A stretch of DNA of 64,000 nt from Spodoptera frugiperda (GCF_023101765.2 NC_064215.1:5270001-5334000); one strand, 5' to 3'; shown: positions 1-11,940, counted from the first letter of the stretch. A program made the numbers and translations. The notes: generated from the sequence alone by a model not told the origin.

Positions 1-200
1 TTATTAATAGTGATAGTTTTTATTTTTTTGTGGGGGGAATTCATCTAATGACTTCTCTCGCCAGGGCGAGGCGAGAGGGAGTGTCAGATTCTTACTGACT
101 AAAAACAACTCCGTTCCTACTCCTGCTTGTCGAGCCGGAGCCCCGAGGTAAGCCCGCAAGGTAGTCCCCAGCTCCGGATCAGTAATAGTACATTGGAAAG
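1..200 (-). repeat. Noctuid-type dispersed retroposon-like repeat, A-tailed, copy A
   Basis: Read on the minus strand, this ends in an A-rich tail (the T-rich run at about 10-32), as a retroposed element would. Its body contains a GC-rich segment at about 55-180 with the inverted pair around GCCTCGCC/GGCGAGGC. A diverged relative occurs on the plus strand at about 61900-62040 and an identical one at 10442-10640. I recognise the body as a repeat common in noctuid moth sequence, but cannot assign it to SINE, LINE or MITE with certainty. The 72-residue minus-strand frame inside it is not a gene. Confidence 0.6.
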
Positions 201-279
201 TAATATAGACTACATTTTTCATTTGATCACAGAGGAGAAAGTGTGGGTAACAGATGGTTATACTTAAAATTAAAATCTC

Positions 280-408
280 AAATCTAAATCTAAATCTAAA
301 TCTAAATCTAAAATCTAAAATCTAAAATCTAAAATCTAAAATCTAAAATCTAAAATCTAAAATCTAAAATCTAAAATCTAAAATCTAAAATCTAAAATCT
401 AAATCTAA
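280..408. repeat. AAATCT / AAAATCT simple tandem array, long allele
   Basis: The array starts with about five 6-bp AAATCT units, continues with 7-bp AAAATCT units, and closes with a 6-bp unit before AATTTTAAATAAAGG. The partner array at 10721-10829 is 20 bp shorter, which equals one 6-mer plus two 7-mers. Array length is the only difference seen over the first 1.43 kb of the duplicated block, consistent with replication slippage after duplication. Confidence 0.9.
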
Positions 409-775
409 TTTTAAATAAAGGCATGTATACATATTCCTATCTCAAGGAAGGAACTGGGAAAACGCTGGGATGATAAAGATGATATTTTTATCTTAAATGA
501 TTAAATGTATGCAAGAAGTCTATATAAAAGGTAATTATTTTACTAACAATTAATCGTGGTATCACGAAAAAAATATTTTAAATAATATTGACGATAATGA
601 AAAATACTGGTCACGTATTTTATTTTTATTTTGTCGTCTAAAAATACAATACTTACACAAAACGATTAAAATGTAGGAGTAGGAGCTAATTACGCCACTT
701 TTATAGTAAAGTATAAAACGTACACAAAAGTGACGTCACATAAACCTATATCCTGAACTAGAAGACTTACTATAG

Positions 776-860
776 GGGTTTTTATGGGATAGGGTGGCAA
801 AAAGCAGACGCATCACCTGATGGTAAGCAATCAGCGCCTTCCATAGAAACCTGCCGACTT
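776..860 (-). mobile_element. LINE 3' end fragment (CR1/Jockey-like), in duplication copy 1
   Basis: On the minus strand this reads as the 3' tail of the LINE family also present at 13840-14215 and 56015-56383. It shares the GCTGATTGCTTACCATCAGG-type segment and then a run ending in CCCATAAAAA. Only the last ~85 bp are left, so it is a strongly 5'-truncated insertion. The same fragment lies at 11197-11281. Confidence 0.65.
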
Positions 861-1277
861 GTGAAGTTATGAGTACTTTGCCGAGGGCTTGATGTTTAAC
901 ATATTTGGGGATTTAAAATCTCAATCATACGGAATACAACGCAAGAGTATTTCCACGCCAGTTTACTATGAGGCCGTGGCAATACTCTTGTTGAGCCGGG
1001 CCATTGTGGGTCTCCCACAATTACATGAATGCACATGTTACACCAGCTTATTATCAAATCTGTAAGATGTTGTTCAGTAGCTGACCATCCAGCTACTGCA
1101 TCAACCGTGCAGTTACACTTTATGTCTATTGATTAGAATACAATTTTAAAGTTCAGTTAATACAATTATATCTTAATAAATAAATGTTGAAAGCTAACAG
1201 TCACATAATTTAAATCCAGAGTTACATTTCGTAATGTCGTAAGTTGCCCAGATTTTTTTCATTGAATCGTTTTCAGG

Positions 1278-1516
1278 ACTACTATGTGTATGACTGAGTG
1301 TCATTTAATAACTGGCGCTTTGTGTATCATCATATACCAAATCGACCAAAGTGTTGGAGGTGTAGTTATAAATTGGCAGATCATTCGAACTTATTACAGA
1401 CTGTATTAAATGACTTTTCTGTAAATAGTCATTGTAATATTAACGTTTTCCCTAAACAGTTAGTTAGGTAGAAATTCAAGAAGCCGATGATACATTTTTA
1501 AGTGGATGTATAGCAT
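1278..1516 (+). pseudogene. Exon-like segment, copy 1: splice sites present, frame broken
   Basis: A pyrimidine-rich tract ending in TTTTCAG at 1277 resembles a 3' splice site, and ATGGTAAGT at about 1513-1521 is a strong 5' splice consensus. The stretch between matches the 73-codon frame of the other copy (11719-11940). Here that frame is interrupted near 1453-1470 by substitutions and a 2-bp insertion that introduce in-frame stops. I do not recognise the protein. The likeliest reading is a decayed duplicated exon or a piece of a degenerate mobile element. Confidence 0.35.
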
Positions 1517-1614
1517 GGTAAGTTAGAAAAGGAATAAAGTAATATTATTATGTGACAGTAGAAACTAACTCGTTGATAGAGTACTACTGTTGGTCTCGAT
1601 ATCTGGATTGATAA

Positions 1615-2889
1615 TCCTTGACTCTCAGATGAGGTCCTTCCCTGAACCAATCATCCCCCATTTAATAGGATTTCAGATTCATCGAGATGGAGGATTACGA
1701 TACAGAAACTTTTAATTTATTTGGAGTAGAATACGTTTAGATATAAGTATTAGATATCTTCTTGTTACATAAGTCAAAATGAAATTAGGATATTTTCCTT
1801 TTCATTATTAAAAACAGTCATTTAATATATAAAGTCATTTAATATTACTTTTACTGCTAATTATTAAGTTAAAATAGCTAATATTTGTTGAATAATTTAT
1901 ATTTGGTTACATTTTTGCAACAGGCGTAGCATACCTAACTACATAAGTAGCATTGCATTTAAAATGTAGCAGAATAAAAACAACTGTAGATAATTATGAA
2001 TTTATAAGATAAGAAAAAGGCCGTAAAGAGAGACTCTGCTTTAAACACTTGTGATGGAAATTGGAAAATGTCAGGGGCAAGGCGGTAGTGTCTTTGAAGC
2101 TCGACTGTTCGACTGAGATTCCTTTTAAATATTTTAAAAGTTCTAGGGAACTGTCAGCGTTAAGTACTCTTGTACTGCTATTATTAAAGGTCTTCTTGCT
2201 ACGTTAATGTCTTCTTTAAAGTCGCCGATGACATTAATTACTTACTTTCAGTTTATTTATATAATACAATAATATAATTTGTAATTGAAAATTAAGAAGT
2301 AAATACGTCATGTTGATATTAGCAGTGGTTACTTAGAACACCCCAAAAAATGTATTATGAAGATAAAAAAACAAAACACTTTACTTTAAGTAAGGTCGTA
2401 TTTCCCTATTAAATGAAAAGATCATCAGCAAAATAAATTAGTATAGAAATTATTACTAATGTATAGTACACACTAGACACATTAGATGTAAGCCAAAGAA
2501 AGTTGCCTTTTTAGTTATTGATAGAATATTAAGAATAATTACGTAAACACACACTTAAATTAATGACATAATTATTTACTGACATTACGTATTGGGGATG
2601 AGTAGCCTATTTAATACTTATCGAAATGCCTACCAATTAGTGGTTATTTTTGTACATGATACTAAAAGAGGAATCCCTGTCTGCTATTTGCAAATATGCA
2701 GGTATTAAATAATGTGGGCATAGACTGTACCAATTGTGTACAAAAGTTGCTAACCGGCTAACAACAGGAAGTATTTATATTGTTTAGTAATTTTTGGTTA
2801 ATATTTATATAGAATATAAACAATGGCATTTATGTATGTACTAATTTAAGATATAATTATGATATGAACAAATCTTTACCACCTGTATT
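1615..2889. other. AT-rich non-coding stretch without recognised features
   Basis: There is no long open frame, GC-rich patch or recognisable repeat here. The stretch begins exactly where homology to the second duplication copy ends. Confidence 0.6.
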
Positions 2890-3058
2890 TTCCCTAAAAC
2901 CTTCTCCTGAGATTGAGATATGTATACTATGCCGAAAACCGCATCAAAATCAATACAGCCAAACACGAGATAATCGCACATAAACGTACATACAACATGC
3001 ATACACACACATACAAACAGGTGAAACTGAGAACCTCCTTTTTTGAAGTCGGTTAAAT
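2890..3058 (-). mobile_element. RTE-like LINE 3' tail fragment
   Basis: Read on the minus strand, the segment contains ACCGACTTCAAAAAAGGAGG followed by a GTATGTGTGTGTATG-type run and ends near GGAGAAGGTTTT. The CCGACTTCAAAAAAGGAGGT block is a familiar component of repeats that end many lepidopteran RTE-type retrotransposons. No reverse transcriptase coding sequence is present. Both boundaries are approximate. Confidence 0.5.
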
Positions 3059-3590
3059 CGCTACGTGAATGAACGCGCTGTGCACTGACGTGAGAAATTG
3101 TAGATATGGAAAACCCATTCTGTTAATATTTCTAAGAAAGAGAAACTCATGAGATCTTGATAGTTACATGTGTTTATTTCACATCAGTTTAGTTCAATAG
3201 CAACATAAACCTACGTAATAATTCATTTCTATAGGAGTGTAGCAAAAATGAATATGCCATAAAAAGGATGTGAAAAAATGATACAGCACAAAAACCGAAG
3301 AAAGTGTTGTCGCGAAACAGGTTTTATTTTTGCTCAATAATACTAATAAGAGATTCGAGACCTGCGATCAATTGACCACATGTTATGTACCTATTATATA
3401 AATAAATAGTTACTTCATAATCTCATGAATACAACGTTGATGTACATCAATGGGTTACGTCCAGAATCCTGGCATTTATGGGTTGAAAACGGAGATTAGT
3501 TAATATAAGCGCATATTATGTACATAAATATTGTAATTTCAGAAAAGGTATTAAAATTAAAAGGCATGTAGTAGTAAAACTTTGTCTCAT
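3059..3590. other. AT-rich non-coding stretch
   Basis: Nothing was recognised beyond AT-rich unique-looking sequence between the RTE-like tail and the Helitron-like fragment. Confidence 0.5.
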
Positions 3591-3591
3591 A

Positions 3592-3735
3592 CTAGCCTCG
3601 CCTGCGTTCACGTAGGATAAAAAGTATATGTTATTCTAGATCATAATCTATCTCTGTTCCAAATTTTATCCCGGTCCCTTCAGCAGTTTTGACGTGATTG
3701 GATAACAAACATACTCTAGGTAAATATAAAAGTAA
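3592..3735 (-). mobile_element. Helitron-like 3' terminal fragment
   Basis: On the minus strand the sequence runs through a 'TTGTTATCCAATCACGTCAA...GAAGGGACCGGGATAAAATTTGG' arrangement (described in pieces) and 'ACTTTTTATCC' to a terminus GGCTAG followed by T. That layout is typical of lepidopteran Helitron-type repeats, which end in CTAG and insert 5' of a T. The CTAG lies at 3592-3595. A 5' TC end was not located, so this is a partial element. Confidence 0.45.
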
Positions 3736-3739
3736 GATA

Positions 3740-6700
3740 GTAAGCTTGAATCTACAACAATTTATGTTTATTGAAAAATTACAAGTGAATAAATTATGCC
3801 TATGCATGCCTTTACTACGTACACATTGATCACCGATATTTAATGAAAAATAGATAAAACATTATTCATCCTCATGTTGACAAGTCATCAAGGTATTCCG
3901 AAAAAAATTAAGGATCCCAAGTATGAGTGGGCAATTTCGAAATTGTGTTCGTTTAGACATGTGTTGACATACGCTGAAGAAAAACTTCGTGGAAAAACAC
4001 ATTTTTTCTCCGTATGAAAAGGGGTTCTGTGGGACAGTTACAAACTGATTGATATCAATGATATTTCATCCCTCTACGATACTACATAGTTAGGAGCTAC
4101 GATCTACGAAAGGTTCTCTTTGTGAAAATTGAAGAAAATTGCATTATTTTTTAGACATGTAACATAATTTTTCATGCAATTTGTATATGGTTGACAACGA
4201 AATTGAATAAATAAGTTAGAATAATGAGGATAATCGAAACCACAAGAACAACATAATCCTACATTTTACATAAAAGTTTAAAGTTCAAGTTCACACATTT
4301 ATATAGCGTCTATTTGCTGTCTTGCACTTAAAAGCAGGAAACAGTCTATTTACTCGCGTCAAAACTGGGTATCAAATGCTTACGTTACACGTATCGCTTT
4401 GTTAGCCGTAAGTGGGTAGTCGACACATCAATCAGGCGCGTACGCATAACGTGAGTGAATATATTCGAAGAACATACTTCAAAGGCAGCAAGTAGATGTA
4501 CCAGCTAAATTTGGGATCGTTTGAAACTTTGTAGAACATGTGATGCGTTGAAGAGTAGTCTGAGCAACATACTTAAGTACTCTCGAGATAAAAGAAGCAA
4601 GTACTTTCAACCACTGTTTTGTTTCATGTTATGGTATTTTACAGTGTAAAGTTATGTCCTACGGGCTGTAAACAATCTTGTGTACGTGCTGTTAAACTTG
4701 TTTATTGTTTAGTTCCGATTGAAATAAAATAATACTATCTTCATGCGTCTATTTGTTTCATTCCCTTTTATGATGTAGCATGTATTGTGGGGTTGAATAT
4801 AGTGCGTTAACTACAACTATCATCTCAGGTTATATACGTAGCTTAGACTTAAATATATTTATGAGACGTCATAAATTGTGTGATGACACATATTTTTCTT
4901 GTTACATCATGTTACTGATAACTTAAATGAGGTACTCAAAGTCTTCATATTCAATTCTGGTGTTCAGCAGAATTTTTGACTCTTAATACAACAGTTTTTC
5001 TTTTAAAATCCTTATGAAATACCTTTGCCAGCCAATGTTATCAAAGATATGCTAAAAGAAAATATTATCTAAAGAGAGATGAAAATGCGTACTAAGTAGA
5101 CAGCGTTATAAAAATATTTGGTAACTTGTTAGTGGCCTTTCATAGCGACTACAAGTTCGTACCTTTACTTAACTAATACTCTATTCATGCTTTTGCATAT
5201 TTTAAAAGTATTAGGCGTGATAGAGCTCCTCGTCTTCAATAAATATATTTCTAGACGAAAACATCACCGAAATTGTAACTTTATACTAGATGAAGTGATT
5301 TAAATCAATCGGTTGCCTTTTGAATTATGTATTTTTTGTATAATCAACTCGGGACTTTCCTAGAAATTCAATGGTTTTGGTACAAGTCGGTAATTGGGCC
5401 TCGTTTTTATGTTAATCGTGAACTATGACCATGAGATAAGTGGGGCAGCTTATCGAAGTTCAAACAACGGAAAGGAAAATTAGTACCACATACATTAATG
5501 TATCATCAAGGCCACTTTGAAATAAAAAAACCACATAAATGCACATATATTGCGAAAATATAGTATTCTTAAAGAGGTGCGAGACGCAGACATCGTAAAT
5601 ATACCTACGCCACGTTTTGTGCATACTTTGTATAGGTGTGTCATGTACTATGTATTTTCCAAACCGCAGCTGAAGCTGACATTTGTTATACAAGCGAAAT
5701 GATAACATCACAAGATAATATACCATTCACATAAGAACATACCCGATGCAAATGTCGCTGGTAGAATATTATTATTGTATTTGTGGTACAAAGAGATTAT
5801 CTCGATCGCGTTACGAGTTATGACATGTAGCTAATGTCGGATGAAGAGATGAATCAGATGTCGTAATCTGGGTTCTTGTATATGTTTCCTGTTCGATTTG
5901 TCATAAAGGTTTGGATTATAAGAAGGCATAATTTGTTTTTTATTTACTTACGTACACAAGAATGTTACACCTTTTAATCTCCAAACAGATGATCAGAGGT
6001 ATGCAATGTAACACTCATTTTCTGCGTTATTTTGTAAAATCCATATTTAAGAGTAAGCCTAGCCAAAAAAATAAGCATAAGTTATTTTTAAAAGTATTTT
6101 ACTATGCTGTGAATGCGTCATATATTTGTGATTATGTCGCACATCTTAGTTACCTTGACTATATACTATGGAGCAGTATTCCATTGACAACCATTGTGGG
6201 AGTAGAAAATGTAAACTTTTTGTCCGTTAATGTTAGTGCCTACGTAAAAATATTTATAGACAGTTTAACCTAAATAGAAAGGAAAAGTGTTTGAAATCCA
6301 AACGTAGGTAGATCATAATAGAAAGTAGAGTTTATTCAATCAAGCATAAACTTCCGTAGTTTACGAGGTAAACGTTTTAATTAATGTTGCTGTTGTTTCG
6401 CTAATTATGAATGATAATTTATTGAATAATATTTGAACTCGGACGTAGTGTCTGTGCGTCAACTTCAGTGTATTGATTTGTTGACATTGTTGGAGCTATT
6501 GACGTACACGTAACGACACAACAACTGCATGCATTGACATTCCGGCTCAATTATTGGATTTGACGCATTGTCTATCTTAATAGTACATTATGTACGTAGG
6601 GACATGTCTACGTTGTTAAATAGTCGTTATTGTCAGATAACGTGTCCGATAAATTAAACAACGATCCTAAATATGGCAATACATTTTAACTATTACAAGA

Positions 6701-7084
6701 TCGACGTGTCACGCACAGTCCGTGTCGCGTATCATAAAAAAATACTAAATAAACATTATTCACTCAAACTTTTACCATTGTTTATTGTTCGTAGATACGT
6801 TAACTATCAGTGAGTTAAATTGATGAAATTATCGTTGTTACAAGACTTTAGACATGGTCTTATTAGTGAGCGGCCTAATTAGCAAATTGAATCACGCTTC
6901 AATACGCCTATCTGTATTATTTGCATGTGTGTTAGCTTGTATACACTTATCGTCGTTTAATTGCCTCTCTGACCTGTCTGTTCGATATATCTTCATTTTA
7001 TGGATACGATTCCGAGAAACGCGATTCAATTGTTGTGTCTTTGTTGATATCTCGTGTTATTCAGTACCTACAGAAATAATATAC
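3740..7084. other. AT-rich non-coding stretch
   Basis: No coding region is supported. Frames at 5460-5726, 5962-6273 and 6854-7150 have no recognisable domain and AT-rich codons. A TCTAGACG motif lies at 5250-5257, an outlying member of the GTCTAGAC-type motif family that is dense further on. Confidence 0.55.
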
Positions 7085-7275
7085 GTTCGTCGTGTCGAGA
7101 GGGGCCCGTTGCGTAGTGCGTGTGGCGAATTTGGCGAGGCGTTTGTGTAGGGGTGGCAGTCGGCTGGCAGCATGGGCAGGGTGACTGAGGGCGAGGGCTG
7201 CCTGCGACGGAACCTTCGCCCTGATGACCCACATCCGCGCGCCCCGCCGCCGCCGCCGCCGCGCTCTCTGCCGCA
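7085..7275. other. GC-rich island
   Basis: GC content rises sharply, with CpG-rich text and a CCG-triplet run (CGCCGCCGCCGCCGCC) at about 7243-7262. Frames are open on both strands for compositional reasons, and none shows a domain. It may be a regulatory or promoter-type patch. Confidence 0.5.
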
Positions 7276-8037
7276 TTTCTTTCTAGGTATATTCACCGTC
7301 TCAATTAGAACGTCATTAGTTTCACTTCTCTTCTATTGTCATTACTTCAAAATAATGATGCTGATTCAATGTGACGGTAGTTAAGTTAAAGTGTAGTAAT
7401 ATATTATTAACTGCACTATAGTTGCAAAATTATAATTTGCATTAAAATATGAAATATTAAAGGAAGTAAATTATATAATTTAACTAAGAAAGTGCGCACC
7501 TACGTTGTTTATCCAATACAGAATACTGGGAATTTCGAAGTAGTAAGTAGTTCTAGTTGAATAACACTTTATAATTATCAACTTAGCATCCTTAATTTAA
7601 AAATAGTCTTAAATTACACTGTTGCTTTAAGCACTTACCTAATTAAAACTATCTTTTGGTAAATATTTATGTTAGCCAGATCCAGAGCATTGTTTGTCTT
7701 CTACCAACTGATAATAATGTTATCACAGTTATCAGTTCAACACACCTACTAGTGACTTCAGTTTCATGTCTGCTTGCTATGTTGTGTACGCTCTCACTAT
7801 GTTTGTTTTGTATTTAAAAGTAAGTTTGAGTAACTCTATTACTTTCTTTTTACCCTGTGGATTACACTACTAAAATGAAAGCTACCAGGTTCAATAAGTA
7901 ACTCAAATAACCATTTAGGTATCACAAAATGTTTTAAATTTAAACAAACAATTTTACTCTTTGTTGTGTTGGCGGTGCATTTCATTGGTACAAGACCACG
8001 TGGTTGTCGTGATATGGTGAACTATGAAATTAATAAT
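7276..8037. other. AT-rich spacer between GC islands
   Basis: No gene, repeat or structured element was recognised. Confidence 0.5.
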
Positions 8038-8900
8038 ATTATGATGAGCAGTAGTCGGAGCGAGGTATTGAGTCGGCGTGACAGCGGCGGCGCAGCGTTG
8101 ACGCAGCGGGTGGCGTGGTGAAGCAAGAGGTGGAGCGAGTGGGAGAGCGGACTGCGGAGTGCGGGCGCAGGTGTACTGACCGGTGTGCGCGGGCGGGTCG
8201 GGCGGCTCGGGCGGCGGCGACGGCTCGGTGGTGTTGGAAGGCGCGCTCGCGCAAGCGGCCGCCGACGGCGCATCTTCCGCGGCGCGGGCGGAGGGCGGCG
8301 GCGACGGGCCGGGGGGAGGCGCGCAGAGCGCGACCAGCCGCAGCAGCGCCACGCACCACCACCAGAGCACGGCGGCCAGCGCGCGGGCAGCGCGCCCGAC
8401 GCGGCCCGGGGCCCTCTCGCGACCGAAATACGCGCACCGTTGACTCGTGCACCGGCGAGCTCGTTCCCTCACCCGGGTATTCGTGCGGCGTCGGGACGGC
8501 TGGCGAAGCGACGCGGGTGCGCGCGCGCGGCCACACGGCGACTGGGGCGCCGTTCCCGAGAGCGTACGACCGCGCCCGAACACTATTTCGGGAGCGACGC
8601 TCCGCGCCGCTGCCGCCGCCCGCCCGCCGCACGCTGCCAATTTTACGCGAAATTGCGGGCGGGCGGTGATGCGATATGTACCACGCCGCGGCCACCTGCA
8701 TCTGCGCTACCGGTGCACTGCTCAATAACATTCTGTAGGGATTTGCCTTTTTCATTGAGGGGTTTTTTGCGAGGAGAAGTTGAGGGCGCGGATCCGCACG
8801 CCGCTGCTTCGCCGCCGCCGCTCGACACGTGCGCCACCCGTCTACTCAAAATAGTCGGCGGCGAACGTGCTGCTGGCCCGTGTCAATAGATACAATGTCG
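8038..8900. other. Largest GC-rich, CpG-rich island in the window
   Basis: About 860 bp with very high GC and CpG content in an AT-rich background. Several frames on both strands stay open for 180-240 codons (for example 8185-8889 plus and 8039-8755 and 7954-8640 minus). That follows from the rarity of stop codons in such text and is not by itself evidence of coding. In insects such islands often coincide with a first exon and promoter of a developmental gene. The minus-strand frame with a hydrophobic core is listed separately. Confidence 0.65.
8181..8640 (-). other. Candidate first coding exon with signal-peptide-like core
   Basis: The minus-strand frame 8640-7954 holds a hydrophobic run, ALAAVLWWWCVALLRLVALC, encoded around 8327-8390 (three Trp codons at 8356-8364). 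It is followed by a proline/alanine-rich segment with one N-glycosylation sequon, NTT. It then reaches CACCG/GTCAGTAC, a reasonable splice donor with its GT at 8180-8179. A hydrophobic core, a proline-rich linker and a donor would suit the first exon of a secreted or membrane protein. Against this, no Met lies just before the hydrophobic run (the nearest in-frame ATG is at 8640, ~85 codons upstream), and GC-rich text can mimic all of it. I cannot name a product. Confidence 0.25.
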
Positions 8901-10441
8901 CAGCTATTGGCAAGGAAACAGAGACTCGCACTATCTCACTGTCTCGCGCTCTCTGTGTTGTGAATTCTTATGCACGGTTTATATTTAGATGTAAAATTAT
9001 TTCTGATATAGATAGGTGTTTGACATTACGTTGAACTCTCATACGTCGGGAAGCTCCACCTGTATAAATATTCTGTGCCATAGCAGCGTAATGTTTGAAA
9101 TGTTATTTAGTAAATCTGTCATGTACCGTACCTAAATAATAAGCAACGGCTAAAATCTAGAAACAATATAACACCTCTCAATAAATGTCTCGTGTCATAA
9201 TTAACAGTCATAAAATATGAAATGATAATAAACTATTTTCATTGTTGAATTCAAATTATGATTTGATGACGTCAATAAATATAATGATGCAACGATTTAA
9301 TATTAATGTTAGAATGAACTCGCTGGTTTTCATAGGAAATGTTTAATATGATTGCATATTACGAAATCAGTTAAAGACGAGTAACAAAATAAATGTATAG
9401 TTCAAAAAGCAAAAAAAATCACTTCACAAAAAACCTATTTTGCTTTTTACTTTTTGTGGATTTTTAATTTTTGGTTTTGTAGTCGCTTCTTTTAAACGCA
9501 GTTTTTTATTTTTATTGTTTGTTTAACAGGCCTGATATACTGTGTTTAACCCAGAGGAGTACAAAGTTCTCATTAATATAAAATAATCAACCCCAAACGA
9601 CAGGTAGTTACTGTTAACCGTTGAGGAGTTCCCTTAGCTATCATACTACTTCATCATGAGGCCTTCCTAATGAAATTAGTTAAAAATAAAATTTTAATCA
9701 TATACGTGCTTGACTGCTCGTCATCAGGAGAAATCCAATGATCCCAAAATCAACCTTTTTACTATTAGGCAGTGGAGTTAGTCGACTAATGGGCAGGCAG
9801 TTTACACTATTTTAAATCTGTATTATATTGTAAGCTGTGTTACATAGGCTACTATTCATATTGGTTTATTGGGTATGCATGTGTGAGTGCATGGGTGCAT
9901 GAAAATCTTAAGATAAGGCGAGTGTAGCATTTAAACAGTATGTGGTAAGGATAAAAAGAAAGAGGACGATAAAAGAAAAATGAGGTGGTTGCTAGGATGA
10001 CGTCTGATGGAAGGAAATCGAATCAAATACCATAGAATGAGAGCAGGAAGACGGACAGATGAATGAAAAAATAGTTTTACTCAGTGTAATAAGTACGTTT
10101 TTTTGAGCACGCATGATAAATTTCTTTTGTAAAATTTCTTCATTGTGAAACGATACAAGTTAGACACTTAATTATCATGTCCCTCTTGTTTTTTTATTCT
10201 ATATAGTAGATACTTTAAGCCGTTATAAGTCTTAGTAATGAGGATTTATTACCAAATGGATTGGAAATTGCCGCGTCGGTGGTAATAGGCTTTAACCAGT
10301 GGCCTAATAAAGGTTGTATGGTTGTATAATATTAGGTCATCGTTCCATAATAGATTATTATTTTCACTTGCGACCTGATTTTGGGATCATGGTATATTGT
10401 AATACAATCGGTATAAACATACTCAAAAGAAAGCATAATCC
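8901..10441. other. AT-rich non-coding stretch with a low-complexity inverted repeat
   Basis: There is no supported gene. An 11-bp inverted pair (AAAAAGCAAAA at 9404-9414, TTTTGCTTTTT at 9438-9448) could fold, but it is low complexity. A TGACGTCA site lies at 9267-9274, and a TATA-like TATAAATA near 9063 has no other promoter support. Confidence 0.5.
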
Positions 10442-10640
10442 TTATTAATAGTGATAGTTTTTATTTTTTTGTGGGGGGAATTCATCTAATGACTTCTCTC
10501 GCCAGGGCGAGGCGAGAGGGAGTGTCAGATTCTTACTGACTAAAAACAACTCCGTTCCTACTCCTGCTTGTCGAGCCGGAGCCCCGAGGTAAGCCCGCAA
10601 GGTAGTCCCCAGCTCCGGATCAGTAATAGTACATTGGAAA
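10442..10640 (-). repeat. Noctuid-type A-tailed repeat, copy B (identical to copy A)
   Basis: This copy is base-for-base the same as 1-200. The A-rich tail on the minus strand lies at the left edge of the duplicated block, so this repeat is the first thing found at that boundary. Confidence 0.6.
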
Positions 10641-10720
10641 GTAATATAGACTACATTTTTCATTTGATCACAGAGGAGAAAGTGTGGGTAACAGATGGTT
10701 ATACTTAAAATTAAAATCTC

Positions 10721-10829
10721 AAATCTAAATCTAAATCTAAATCTAAAATCTAAAATCTAAAATCTAAAATCTAAAATCTAAAATCTAAAATCTAAAATCT
10801 AAAATCTAAAATCTAAAATCTAAATCTAA
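10721..10829. repeat. AAATCT / AAAATCT simple tandem array, short allele
   Basis: Same structure as the array at 280-408 but 20 bp shorter: one 6-mer and two 7-mer units fewer. Confidence 0.9.
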
Positions 10830-11196
10830 TTTTAAATAAAGGCATGTATACATATTCCTATCTCAAGGAAGGAACTGGGAAAACGCTGGGATGATAAAGA
10901 TGATATTTTTATCTTAAATGATTAAATGTATGCAAGAAGTCTATATAAAAGGTAATTATTTTACTAACAATTAATCGTGGTATCACGAAAAAAATATTTT
11001 AAATAATATTGACGATAATGAAAAATACTGGTCACGTATTTTATTTTTATTTTGTCGTCTAAAAATACAATACTTACACAAAACGATTAAAATGTAGGAG
11101 TAGGAGCTAATTACGCCACTTTTATAGTAAAGTATAAAACGTACACAAAAGTGACGTCACATAAACCTATATCCTGAACTAGAAGACTTACTATAG

Positions 11197-11281
11197 GGGT
11201 TTTTATGGGATAGGGTGGCAAAAAGCAGACGCATCACCTGATGGTAAGCAATCAGCGCCTTCCATAGAAACCTGCCGACTT
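11197..11281 (-). mobile_element. LINE 3' end fragment in duplication copy 2
   Basis: Identical to 776-860: a minus-strand 3' tail of the LINE family seen at 14.0 and 56.2 kb. Confidence 0.65.
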
Positions 11282-11698
11282 GTGAAGTTATGAGTACTTT
11301 GCCGAGGGCTTGATGTTTAACATATTTGGGGATTTAAAATCTCAATCATACGGAATACAACGCAAGAGTATTTCCACGCCAGTTTACTATGAGGCCGTGG
11401 CAATACTCTTGTTGAGCCGGGCCATTGTGGGTCTCCCACAATTACATGAATGCACATGTTACACCAGCTTATTATCAAATCTGTAAGATGTTGTTCAGTA
11501 GCTGACCATCCAGCTACTGCATCAACCGTGCAGTTACACTTTATGTCTATTGATTAGAATACAATTTTAAAGTTCAGTTAATACAATTATATCTTAATAA
11601 ATAAATGTTGAAAGCTAACAGTCACATAATTTAAATCCAGAGTTACATTTCGTAATGTCGTAAGTTGCCCAGATTTTTTTCATTGAATCGTTTTCAGG

Positions 11699-11940
11699 AC
11701 TACTATGTGTATGACTGAGTGTCATTTAATAACTGGCGCTTTGTGTATCATCATATACCAAATCGACCAAAGTGTTGGAGGTGTAGTTATAAATTGGCAG
11801 ATCATTCGAACTTATTACAGACTGTATTAAATGACTTTTCTGTAAATAGTCATAGTAATGTTAACGTTTTCCGTAAAGAGTTAAAGGTAAAAATTCAAGA
11901 AGCCAATGATACATTTTTAAATGGATGTATAGCATGTTAA
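11699..11940 (+). pseudogene. Exon-like segment, copy 2: frame open, donor lost
   Basis: A 73-codon frame runs from a GTG at 11719 to a stop at 11938-11940, directly after an in-frame TGA. Its translation has a CWRC motif near residue 19 and a hydrophilic second half, and no family is recognised. The position matching the splice donor of copy 1 reads ATGTTAAG instead of ATGGTAAG, so the donor is destroyed and a stop is created. The lesions therefore differ between copies: here the frame survives but the splice site is lost. It is probably a decayed exon. Confidence 0.3.

Larger units (their letters stand above)
1..1614. repeat. Direct segmental duplication, copy 1 (truncated by the window edge)
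   Basis: This block recurs at 10442-12033 in the same orientation. Reading the two side by side, positions 1-1431 match base for base except for a 20-bp length difference inside the AAATCT-type array. From about 1432 to 1614 substitutions and a 2-bp indel appear, giving roughly 93% identity, and similarity stops just after 1614. The left limit is unknown because the window begins inside the block. The copy holds the A-tailed repeat (1-220), the simple array (280-408), a TGACGTCA site at 731, a reverse-strand LINE 3' end (776-860) and an exon-like piece (1278-1516). It may be a recent segmental duplication, a composite mobile element or an assembly duplicate. Confidence 0.9.

Noticed and set aside
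4..222. 72-residue minus-strand frame, repeated at 10445-10663
   Set aside because: It lies wholly inside a dispersed A-tailed repeat with a further relative at 61.9 kb, so it is repeat text and not a conserved gene.
8185..8889. 234-codon plus-strand frame in the GC island, and the 184- and 86-codon overlapping frames
   Set aside because: At least five frames on both strands are open here because GC-rich text lacks stops. The translation is Arg/Ala/Gly-rich with no domain, and only the minus-strand hydrophobic frame deserved mention.
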